Shown: positions 1-5,267 of the stretch, in pieces
Layout: each line of letters starts with the position of its first letter
How positions within the stretch are numbered: the first letter of the stretch is position 1
Assembly (NCBI GenBank): GCA_005877965.1
Contig: VBNP01000198.1
Coordinates: 1-5,267 of the forward strand
Direction of reading: 5' to 3'
Source: Gammaproteobacteria bacterium
GTDB lineage: Bacteria > Pseudomonadota > Gammaproteobacteria > Steroidobacterales > Steroidobacteraceae
Length of the DNA stretch: 5,267 bases
Made by a program: the position numbers and the translations under genes
Notes under the pieces: model-generated
What the model was told of the DNA's origin: nothing
Database searches by the model: none
Seen by the model: the letters and a program-made list of their open reading frames with translations, nothing else

Positions 1-2763
1 CATCTGGCTGCGCGGACCTGCCTGGTAGCGCTCGCGCATGGCGCGCGCCCAGATGCGGCGCGCGACGCGCCCGATGACCGCGTACTCCGGGTCCATGCCG
101 TTGGAGAAGAAGAACGACAGGTTGGGCGCGAAGTCATCGATGCTCATGCCGCGCGCGAGATAGTACTCGGCAATGGTAAAGCCGTTGGCGAGCGTGAAGG
201 CCAGCTGCGAGATGGGGTTCGCGCCGGCCTCGGCGATGTGGTAGCCGGAGATGGACACCGAGTAGAAGTTGCGCACCCGCTGGTCGATGAAGTACTGCTG
301 CACGTCGCCCATCATGCGCAGCGCGAATTCGGTGGAGAAAATGCAGGTGTTCTGCGCCTGGTCCTCCTTGAGGATGTCCGCCTGCACGGTGCCGCGCACC
401 GCCTGCAGCGCCTGCGCGCGGATGCGCTCGTACAACTCGCGCTCCAGCAGCTGATCCCCGGTCACGCCCAGCAGCGCCAGCCCCGAGCCGTCGTGGTGGC
501 GCGGCAGCGCGCCCTTGTAGCGCGGCGGCGCCACGCCGCGCGCGCTGTCCTGCGCGTGCAGGGCTGCGATCTGCCGCTCGGCGGCGCTCCATTTGCCTTC
601 CGCCCTGAGGTAGCGCTCGACCTGCTGATCCGTCGCGGTATTCATGAACATCGCCAGGATCATCGGCGCCGGTCCATTGATGGTCATCGAGACCGAGGTC
701 GAAGGCAGGCACAGGTCGAAGCCCGAGTAGAGCTTCTTCATGTCATCGAGCGTTGCGATCGAGACCCCGGAATTGCCGGTGCGCCCGTAGACATCCGGGC
801 GGGTATCGGGATCCTCGCCGTAGAGCGTGGTGGAATCGAACGCGGTCGAGAGCCGCGCGGCGCCGTGGCCTGCGGCAAGGTAGTGGAAGCGCCGGTTGGT
901 GCGCTCCGGTCCCCCTTCACCGGCGAACATGCGCGTCGGGTCCTCTTCTTCGCGCCGGTAGGGATACACGCCGCCGGTATAGGGATAGGAGCCCGGCAGA
1001 TTCTCGGTGAGGATGAAGTGCAGCACCTCGCCCCAGTCGCGGAAGCCGGGCACGGCGAGCTTCGGCACCGCCGAGCGCGACAGGCTCTCGGTATGGTTTT
1101 CCCCCTTCACCATGCGCTCGCGCACCTGGTAGGAGTAGCTGGTGTCGGTGGCTGAACGCACGCGCGCCGGCCAGGCCTTGAGCTCCGCCACGCCCTCGGC
1201 GCCGATCTGATCGAGCGAGCGGTTGTAGGCAGCGCGCAGTTCACGGCGCGTGCCATCCGCCGCCGCATCGGTGAGAGCTTCGGGCGCAAAGCGCTCGAGC
1301 GGCCCGGGGAGAGCTGCGTCGTTGAGTACCTTGAGGGACTCGTACACACCGAACGCGCGGCGCGCGGCTTCGACCTGCGCCTCGATGCGCGCGCGCGCGG
1401 CACGGCCCCCGTGGGCGATTTCCGCCAGGTAGCGCGTGCGCGCCCCGGGAATCAGCGGGGTGCGCGCCGTGAGCTCGGTGGGACCCGTGTCGGCAAGCTT
1501 CCAGGAGGCGGCGCCGACCTGCCTGGCGCTGAGCGCGACGCAGATCGCGGCGAACAGCCGGTTGACACCGGGGTCGTTGAAGCGGCTGGCGATGGTGGGG
1601 AACACCGGCAGTTGCGCGTCCGGTTCACTCGAGCGCTCGGGATGATTGCGCCGCCACTGCTTCCTCACGTCCCGCAGGCTGTCCTCGGAGCCGCGCTTCT
1701 CGCTCTTGTTGAGCACGATGAAATCGGCGTAGTCGAGCATGTCGATCTTCTCGAGCTGGCTCGCCGCCCCGTATTCGCTCGTCATGACATACAGCGACAG
1801 GTCCACCAGATCCACGATCTCGGTGTCCGATTGACCGATACCGGCGGTTTCGACGATCACCAGGTCGAACCCGGCGGCCTTGTACAGCTCGATCACGTCC
1901 TTGAGCACCGCGGCGGTCGCCAGATGCGCCCGCCGCGTCGCGAGCGAGCGCATGAAGATGTTGTCCGCCGACAGGCTGTTCATGCGGATGCGATCGCCGA
2001 GCAGCGCGCCGCCGCTGCGCCGGCGCGTCGGGTCCATCGCCACCACCGCGATCTGGGCCTGCGGGAACTGCCGCGCCAGGCGCATCAGCAGCTCGTCCGT
2101 GAGGCTCGACTTGCCGGCTCCGCCGGTGCCGGTGATGCCGATCACCGGCGCCTTGTGGCGCGAGCGGGCCACGGCCCGCCGGATCTGCTCGGCATCGGCG
2201 CCCCCCGCACCGGCGGCTCCTTCCAGCACCGAAATGGTCCGTGCGATCAGCACGTGGTCACGGGCATTGAGCGGCCGGAACTCGTACGCCGGCTTGCGCA
2301 CCGCTGCGATGCGCTGCAGCACATCATCGATCATGCCCGCGAGCCCCATGCGCCGCCCGTCCTCGGGCGTGTAGATCTTCTCCACGCCGCGGCGTTCGAG
2401 CGCCTCGATCTCGTGCGGCGCGATGGTGCCGCCCCCGCCGACCACCACGCGGATGTGCTCGCAGCCGCGCTCGCGCAGCATGTCCACCATGTAGGCGAAA
2501 TACTCGTTGTGGCCGCCCTGGTAGGAGCTCACCGCGATCGCGTCGGCGTCCTCGTCGATGGCGGCGCCGACGATGTCGGCGACGCTGCGATTGTGCCCGA
2601 GGTGCACCACCTCGGCGCCGCGCGCCTGCAACAGGCGCCGGATCATGTTGATGGCAGCATCGTGGCCGTCGAACAGCGAGGCCGCGGACACGAACCGCAG
2701 CGGGGGCCGCGCGACCGCCTCATCGCTGCTGGGTGCGGCTGCGCCCTCGAGACCGGCATTCAT
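1..2763 (-). CDS. icmF: IcmF: fused isobutyryl-CoA mutase with built-in G-protein chaperone (3' end cut by window edge)
   Basis: This adenosylcobalamin-dependent enzyme interconverts isobutyryl-CoA and n-butyryl-CoA; known IcmFs can also act more slowly on isovaleryl/pivalyl-CoA. Seen in the translation, in order: a B12-binding domain (about residues 25-150) with DGHD at 32-35 (His34 is the predicted lower cobalt ligand), SSYQGG at 79-84 and a GGGG turn at 109-112; a MeaB-like GTPase (about 200-410) with P-loop GTGGAGKSS (Lys218), the DPTRRRSGG...LGDRIRM block at 244-261, ETAGIGQSD at 305-313 and NKSE at 352-355; a linker; then the mutase barrel from about 560. Phe613 (TRMFAGEG) and Gln804 (AQNTCIF) sit where methylmalonyl-CoA mutase has Tyr89 and Arg207 and isobutyryl-CoA mutase has Phe80 and Gln198. 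His842 (SGYHIAEAGA) is the conserved active-site His. The ATG at 2763 has AGGTGAGAG just upstream, and an in-frame stop lies at 2827-2829. No frameshift is seen over 921 codons. Family members are near 1,090 residues, so about 170 are missing beyond position 1. Confidence 0.96.
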   Translation of the reverse strand, partial: MNAGLEGAAAPSSDEAVARPPLRFVSAASLFDGHDAAINMIRRLLQARGAEVVHLGHNRSVADIVGAAIDEDADAIAVSSYQGGHNEYFAYMVDMLRERGCEHIRVVVGGGGTIAPHEIEALERRGVEKIYTPEDGRRMGLAGMIDDVLQRIAAVRKPAYEFRPLNARDHVLIARTISVLEGAAGAGGADAEQIRRAVARSRHKAPVIGITGTGGAGKSSLTDELLMRLARQFPQAQIAVVAMDPTRRRSGGALLGDRIRMNSLSADNIFMRSLATRRAHLATAAVLKDVIELYKAAGFDLVIVETAGIGQSDTEIVDLVDLSLYVMTSEYGAASQLEKIDMLDYADFIVLNKSEKRGSEDSLRDVRKQWRRNHPERSSEPDAQLPVFPTIASRFNDPGVNRLFAAICVALSARQVGAASWKLADTGPTELTARTPLIPGARTRYLAEIAHGGRAARARIEAQVEAARRAFGVYESLKVLNDAALPGPLERFAPEALTDAAADGTRRELRAAYNRSLDQIGAEGVAELKAWPARVRSATDTSYSYQVRERMVKGENHTESLSRSAVPKLAVPGFRDWGEVLHFILTENLPGSYPYTGGVYPYRREEEDPTRMFAGEGGPERTNRRFHYLAAGHGAARLSTAFDSTTLYGEDPDTRPDVYGRTGNSGVSIATLDDMKKLYSGFDLCLPSTSVSMTINGPAPMILAMFMNTATDQQVERYLRAEGKWSAAERQIAALHAQDSARGVAPPRYKGALPRHHDGSGLALLGVTGDQLLERELYERIRAQALQAVRGTVQADILKEDQAQNTCIFSTEFALRMMGDVQQYFIDQRVRNFYSVSISGYHIAEAGANPISQLAFTLANGFTIAEYYLARGMSIDDFAPNLSFFFSNGMDPEYAVIGRVARRIWARAMRERYQAGPRSQM

Positions 2764-2770
2764 GTGCTTT

Positions 2771-2780
2771 GCTCTCACCT
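2771..2780 (-). promoter_or_regulatory. Ribosome binding site of icmF
   Basis: Read on the minus strand this is AGGTGAGAGC, ending 7 bases before the ATG at 2763. AGGTGA and GAG both pair with the 16S anti-Shine-Dalgarno. It supports the ATG over the only other in-frame candidate, a GTG at 2778 that lies inside this site. Confidence 0.7.
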
Positions 2781-2808
2781 GCCGTAGTGATGCCTGGACG
2801 CGCCTCTT

Positions 2809-2832
2809 TACCCGAGGGTAGGATAGCTACCC
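2809..2832. promoter_or_regulatory. Candidate operator: overlapping GGGTA/TACCC inverted repeats at the icmF promoter
   Basis: Three copies of one five-base word occur in alternating orientation: TACCC at 2809-2813, GGGTA at 2816-2820 and TACCC at 2828-2832. The first pair gives TACCC-GA-GGGTA. The second extends to six-base arms, GGGTAG-GATAG-CTACCC (2816-2832, 17 bp), a size typical of TetR-family sites. On the minus strand the 17-bp element begins just after the predicted icmF -10 box and covers the expected transcription start near 2829, so a bound protein would block icmF transcription. The natural candidate is the divergent TetR-family product. The repeat is seen directly; its role and its ligand are inferred. 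Confidence 0.5.
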
Positions 2833-2835
2833 ATC

Positions 2836-2865
2836 AGTATGGTCGAGGCCCCGACGGCCGGTCAA
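2836..2865 (-). promoter_or_regulatory. Predicted sigma70 promoter of icmF
   Basis: On the minus strand, TTGACC (2865-2860, five of six consensus bases) is followed after 18 bp by CATACT (2841-2836, four of six). Transcription would start near 2829, giving a leader of about 66 bases that carries the inverted repeat at 2816-2832 and the icmF ribosome binding site. The spacing and the -35 are good and the -10 is moderate. Confidence 0.5.
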
Positions 2866-2893
2866 CGCGCACCAGGGGCCGCAGCCGCCGCCC

Positions 2894-2915
2894 CCCGCAG
2901 CAGTCACGCTGCGGG
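2894..2915. repeat. Inverted repeat with perfect 8-bp arms upstream of the regulator's -10 box
   Basis: CCCGCAGC (2894-2901) and GCTGCGGG (2908-2915) are exact reverse complements separated by AGTCAC. The element covers the place where a -35 box for the TATAAT at 2927 would lie. It could be a binding site for autoregulation by the TetR-family protein or for another factor. It is not a convincing terminator for either flanking gene because both genes point away from it and there is no T-tract. It shares no obvious sequence with the GGGTA repeats, and in G+C-rich DNA such arms can arise by chance. Confidence 0.4.
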
Positions 2916-2926
2916 CGCCGCACCGC

Positions 2927-2932
2927 TATAAT
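2927..2932 (+). promoter_or_regulatory. Consensus -10 box (TATAAT) for the tetR-thiolase-SDR transcript
   Basis: This is a perfect TATAAT in an otherwise very G+C-rich stretch. Transcription would begin near 2939, only about six bases before the ATG at 2945. No good -35 box is visible at 16-18 bp spacing (the best positions read like TCACGC), and that zone lies within the inverted repeat at 2894-2915. Confidence 0.6.
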
Positions 2933-2944
2933 ACTCCGTACGCA

Positions 2945-3670
2945 ATGAACAGCCGCCGTGCCAGCCCGCCCGCCCCGGGCAAACAACCCGTACCGGTCGC
3001 CTCCCCCTGGCGGGCGAGCCGCGAACGGCTGCGCGACCGCGCGGTGAAGCGCGAGGCGGTGATTCGCGCCGCCGCCCGCGAGTTCAACCGCAAGGGCTAC
3101 CACAACACCTCGCTCGATGACATCGCCGCCCGGCTTGAGGTCACCAAGCCCACCGTGTATTACTACGTCACCAGCAAGGAGCAGCTGCTGTTCCAGTGCT
3201 TCGTAGCGGGCGTCGAGCAGATCCGGGCGGCGTTTCGCGACGTGCGCCACCTCGAGGTGCCGGCGCGGGAGCGCCTGAACGCGGTGCTGCGCCATTACGG
3301 TGAGGCGGTGGCATCCGAGTTCGGCTGGTGCATGGTGCGCGCCGAGGACCAGGACCTGTCGCCGGCGATGAGCCGCCACATCAAGGCGCTGAAGTCCGAG
3401 ATCGATCACGGCATCCGGCGGCTGATCCGCGAGGGCGTGCAGGACGGCTCCATCGAGCCGTGCGATCCGAAAATGACCGCGTTCGCCCTCGCCGGCGCGC
3501 TCAACTGGATCGCGCACTGGTATCGCGAGGACCAGAGCCTCACCGGTGCGCAGATCGCCGAGGCGTTCGTCACCATTTTCGAGGGGGGCCTGCGTCCGCG
3601 CGGCAGCGCCTCCCGGTTGAGCGCCCGCGAGCGCATACGGCGCCGGGCGCGGAGTGCCCTGGCGCGCTGA
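2945..3670 (+). CDS. TetR/AcrR-family transcriptional regulator
   Basis: This is a 241-residue DNA-binding repressor-type protein. The helix-turn-helix domain spans about residues 36-82: KREAVIRAAAREFNRKGYHN, then TSLDDIAARLEVTKPTVYYY with recognition helix about 68-74, and the SKEQLL segment that closes TetR domains. The rest is a helical ligand-binding domain with a NWIAHWYRED segment (187-196) like that of regulators of fatty-acid and sterol-ring breakdown; this resemblance is from memory and weak. The first 35 residues form a Pro/Arg-rich extension of no recognised function. The ATG at 2945 has no Shine-Dalgarno and lies about six bases after the predicted transcript start, so translation may be leaderless; the alternative is GTG at 3044, giving 208 residues. 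It is divergent from icmF and precedes the thiolase by 26 bp, so it probably controls both directions, sensing an acyl-CoA (inference). Confidence 0.92.
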   Translation: MNSRRASPPAPGKQPVPVASPWRASRERLRDRAVKREAVIRAAAREFNRKGYHNTSLDDIAARLEVTKPTVYYYVTSKEQLLFQCFVAGVEQIRAAFRDVRHLEVPARERLNAVLRHYGEAVASEFGWCMVRAEDQDLSPAMSRHIKALKSEIDHGIRRLIREGVQDGSIEPCDPKMTAFALAGALNWIAHWYREDQSLTGAQIAEAFVTIFEGGLRPRGSASRLSARERIRRRARSALAR

Positions 3671-3687
3671 TCGGTTCGGCAAGAAAC

Positions 3688-3691
3688 GAGG
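3688..3691 (+). promoter_or_regulatory. Ribosome binding site of the thiolase gene
   Basis: GAGG lies five bases before the ATG at 3697. It fixes the thiolase start here and not at in-frame starts further upstream inside the regulator gene. Confidence 0.65.
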
Positions 3692-3696
3692 CTCCT

Positions 3697-4881
3697 ATGT
3701 CCACTTCAGAGGTAGTCATCCTGTCCGCCCGGCGCACGCCCATCGGCGCGTTCCTCGGTGCGTTGTCACCCCTCACCGCCGTGCAGCTGGGCAGCGCCGC
3801 CATCAAGGCGGCGGTGGAGAGCGCCGGCATCCGCAGCAGCGAGGTGCAGGAAGTGATCATGGGGTGCGTGCTGCCCGCGGGGCTGGGACAGGCGCCGGCG
3901 CGCCAGGCAGCTCTCGGCGCCGGCGTGCCCATCGGCGCCCCGGCCACCACCATAAACAAGATGTGCGGTTCGGGATTGAAGGCCGTGATGATGGCGGCCG
4001 ACCAGATCCGTTCTGGTACCGCCGACATCGTGCTCGCCGGGGGCTGCGAGTCCATGAGCAACGCGCCGTATCTGCTGCCCAAGGCGCGCAGCGGCTACCG
4101 CATGGGTCACGGCGAGGTGATCGATCACATGTTCTACGACGGCCTGCAGAGCCCCTTCGACGGCAAGGCCATGGGCTGCTTTGCCGACTCCACCGCCAGC
4201 AAATACAACTTCACGCGCGCACAGCAGGACGCGTTCGCCACCGAATCGGTGAAGCGCGCCATGCAGGCCCTGCAGGGCGGCGAGTTCGACGTCGAGGTCA
4301 CGCCCCTGACGGTGAAGAGCCGCAAGGGCGAGACGATCATCCCGCGCGATGAGACGCCCGGCACCTGTGACGTGAGCAAAATTGCCACGATGAAGGCCGC
4401 GTTCAACAAGGACGGGACTGTCACGGCCGCCAGCTCCTCCTCGATTTCCGACGGCGCCGCAGCGCTCGTGCTCATGAACGCGCAGACGGCGGCGTCCCGG
4501 GGGCTGAAGCCGTTGGCGCGGGTGCTGGCCTACGCCAGCCACGCTCAGGAACCGGAGTGGTTCACCACCGCGCCCGTTGGCGCGATCCGCAAGGTCCTCA
4601 CACAACTCGGCTGGAAGCCGCACGATGCCGATCTGTACGAGATCAACGAAGCCTTCGCGGTGGTCACCATGGCCGCCATGCGCGACATCGACATCGATCC
4701 TGCGCGGGTGAACGTCAACGGCGGGGCCTGCGCGCTCGGCCATCCGATCGGGGCGACCGGGGCGCGTATCCTCACCACGCTGGTGCACGCGCTGCGGCGC
4801 CGCGGCGGCAAGCGCGGCATCGCCTCCCTGTGCATCGGCGGCGGTGAAGCGGTCGCCGCGGCGGTGGAAATCATCGCCTAG
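3697..4881 (+). CDS. Thiolase (acetyl-CoA C-acetyltransferase / 3-ketoacyl-CoA thiolase)
   Basis: This 394-residue enzyme cleaves a 3-ketoacyl-CoA with CoA to acetyl-CoA plus a shortened acyl-CoA, or runs the reverse condensation. It is full length for the family. The N-terminal EVVILSARRTPIGAFLGALS is the usual thiolase opening. Catalytic residues are all present: nucleophile Cys90 in NKMCGSG, NEAF at 317-320, His349 in GGACALGHPIG and Cys379 in CIGGGE. The length and motif style are those of the biosynthetic/degradative acetoacetyl-CoA thiolases (AtoB/PhaA-like) more than the FadA subunit of the fatty-acid oxidation complex, and no fadB lies beside it. Ser246 occupies the position in TVTAxNxS where I expect Asn. 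The gene follows the regulator by 26 bp and precedes the dehydrogenase by 18 bp, so the three are probably cotranscribed. Exact chain length and branched-substrate preference (for example 2-methylacetoacetyl-CoA) cannot be read from sequence. Confidence 0.95.
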   Translation: MSTSEVVILSARRTPIGAFLGALSPLTAVQLGSAAIKAAVESAGIRSSEVQEVIMGCVLPAGLGQAPARQAALGAGVPIGAPATTINKMCGSGLKAVMMAADQIRSGTADIVLAGGCESMSNAPYLLPKARSGYRMGHGEVIDHMFYDGLQSPFDGKAMGCFADSTASKYNFTRAQQDAFATESVKRAMQALQGGEFDVEVTPLTVKSRKGETIIPRDETPGTCDVSKIATMKAAFNKDGTVTAASSSSISDGAAALVLMNAQTAASRGLKPLARVLAYASHAQEPEWFTTAPVGAIRKVLTQLGWKPHDADLYEINEAFAVVTMAAMRDIDIDPARVNVNGGACALGHPIGATGARILTTLVHALRRRGGKRGIASLCIGGGEAVAAAVEIIA

Positions 4882-4888
4882 GCCGATC

Positions 4889-4895
4889 GGGGGGG
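4889..4895 (+). promoter_or_regulatory. G-run ribosome binding site of the SDR gene
   Basis: Seven consecutive G bases end four bases before the ATG at 4900, within the 18-bp gap after the thiolase stop. It pairs only partly with the anti-Shine-Dalgarno and is a weak, close site. The start is supported mainly by the standard SDR N-terminus that follows. A run of seven G is also a place where indel errors arise, though here it lies outside coding sequence. Confidence 0.45.
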
Positions 4896-4899
4896 TTCC

Positions 4900-5267
4900 A
4901 TGAAGATTCAGGACGCGCGCGCGGTCGTCACCGGCGGCGCCTCAGGTCTCGGCAACGCGGTCGCGCGCCACATCAGCGCACACGGCGGCCAGGTGGTCAT
5001 CCTCGACGTGCAGGAGGGACCCGGGCGCGCCGCGGCCGCGGCGCTGGGCGCGAACGCCCTTTTCGTGCGCTGCGACGTCACCTCCGAGGCCGAGGTCAAC
5101 GCGGCCATGGACAGCGCGCACACGCGCCTCGCCGGCCTCAACCTGCTGGTGAACTGCGCCGGAGTGGTCGGCGCCGGGCGGGTGCTGGGCAAGAACGGGC
5201 CGATGGCGGGCGAGTTCTTCACCAAGGTGATTCACATCAACCTGATCGGCACCTTCCTGTGCGACAA
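4900..5267 (+). CDS. Short-chain dehydrogenase, HSD17B10-like 3-hydroxyacyl-CoA dehydrogenase (3' end cut by window edge)
   Basis: The first 122 residues are visible. They form the Rossmann half of a classical SDR: TGGASGLG at 11-18 (dinucleotide glycine motif), Asp36 at the end of strand 2 (VVILDV), which favours NAD over NADP, CDVT at 58-61 (adenine pocket), NCAG at 85-88, and Asn114 in INLIGTF, the catalytic Asn of the family. The catalytic Ser, Tyr and Lys would lie beyond the right edge and cannot be confirmed. The segment from NCAG to NLIGTF, with an inserted GRVLGKNGPMAGEFF loop, resembles type II 3-hydroxyacyl-CoA dehydrogenases (HSD17B10 group), which oxidise 3-hydroxybutyryl-CoA and 2-methyl-3-hydroxybutyryl-CoA. 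Placement right behind a thiolase fits that step. Another SDR substrate remains possible. Family length is about 255 residues, so roughly half is missing. Confidence 0.88.
   Translation, partial: MKIQDARAVVTGGASGLGNAVARHISAHGGQVVILDVQEGPGRAAAAALGANALFVRCDVTSEAEVNAAMDSAHTRLAGLNLLVNCAGVVGAGRVLGKNGPMAGEFFTKVIHINLIGTFLCD

Noticed and set aside
238..1155. Long plus-strand open frame (305 codons) opposite the mutase domain
   Set aside because: It is fully antisense to icmF, whose reading frame shows unmistakable family motifs. The translation is a low-complexity Arg/His/Ala/Val mix typical of shadow frames in G+C-rich DNA.
1..2763. Methylmalonyl-CoA mutase as the product name
   Set aside because: The pocket positions are Phe613 and Gln804 instead of Tyr and Arg, and the order B12 domain, GTPase, mutase in one chain is that of IcmF.
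1411..2787. Long plus-strand open frame (458 codons) opposite the B12 and GTPase domains
   Set aside because: It is antisense to the DGHD, P-loop and ETAG motifs of IcmF. The translation shows no recognisable domain, and the lack of stops follows from the codon bias of the true gene.
2894..2915. Rho-independent terminator
   Set aside because: The stem has no following T-run on either strand, and both neighbouring genes are transcribed away from it.
2834..3682. Minus-strand open frame (282 codons) opposite the regulator and into the control region
   Set aside because: It is antisense to the clear TetR helix-turn-helix and runs through the divergent promoter region. No protein family is recognisable.
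3328..3696. Upstream extension of the thiolase frame to an ATG at 3328
   Set aside because: It would overlap most of the regulator's ligand-binding domain, and its translation has no thiolase character. The ATG at 3697 has a GAGG site and begins the normal family N-terminus.
3766..4788. Minus-strand open frame (340 codons) opposite the thiolase
   Set aside because: It is a shadow of the thiolase gene; the plus-strand frame carries all catalytic motifs.
1..5267. A new defence, mobile or RNA-based system
   Set aside because: No recombinase, nuclease, repeat array, reverse transcriptase or long structured non-coding stretch is seen. Apart from 181 bp of control region and two short gaps, the window is coding for known enzyme families.

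Overview
The window is high-G+C DNA (about two-thirds G+C by eye) that is almost fully coding. It reads as an acyl-CoA / β-oxidation locus from a proteobacterium, most likely beta- or gammaproteobacterial. That assignment rests on the style of the IcmF and thiolase proteins and on the gene order, and no marker gene is present to fix the taxon.

Layout: positions 1-2763 (minus strand) carry one very long gene that runs off the left edge, with 921 codons visible and no stop. It encodes IcmF, the natural fusion of an adenosylcobalamin-binding domain, a MeaB/ArgK-type G-protein chaperone and the large subunit of an acyl-CoA mutase. The active-site Phe/Gln pair matches isobutyryl-CoA mutase, not methylmalonyl-CoA mutase. 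Positions 2764-2944 are a 181-bp divergent control region. It holds a plausible sigma70 promoter for icmF, an inverted repeat placed on that promoter's predicted start, a perfect TATAAT facing the other way, and an 8-bp-arm inverted repeat next to it. Positions 2945-3670 (plus) encode a TetR/AcrR-family regulator. Positions 3697-4881 (plus) encode a thiolase with a full catalytic set. From 4900 to the right edge (plus) is the N-terminal half of a short-chain dehydrogenase resembling the HSD17B10-type 3-hydroxyacyl-CoA dehydrogenases.

How they could work together (inference): IcmF interconverts isobutyryl-CoA and n-butyryl-CoA. The straight chain can then be oxidised, using an acyl-CoA dehydrogenase and an enoyl-CoA hydratase that are not in this window. 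The SDR would make the 3-ketoacyl-CoA and the thiolase would cleave it to acetyl-CoA. The regulator sits as first gene of the tetR-thiolase-SDR transcript and divergent from icmF, the usual position for a local repressor controlling both directions, possibly released by an acyl-CoA.

No RNA genes, mobile elements, CRISPR arrays or phage genes were seen. The main points for a second look are the control region, the probably leaderless regulator mRNA and a few residue substitutions. I see no evidence for a wholly new system here.
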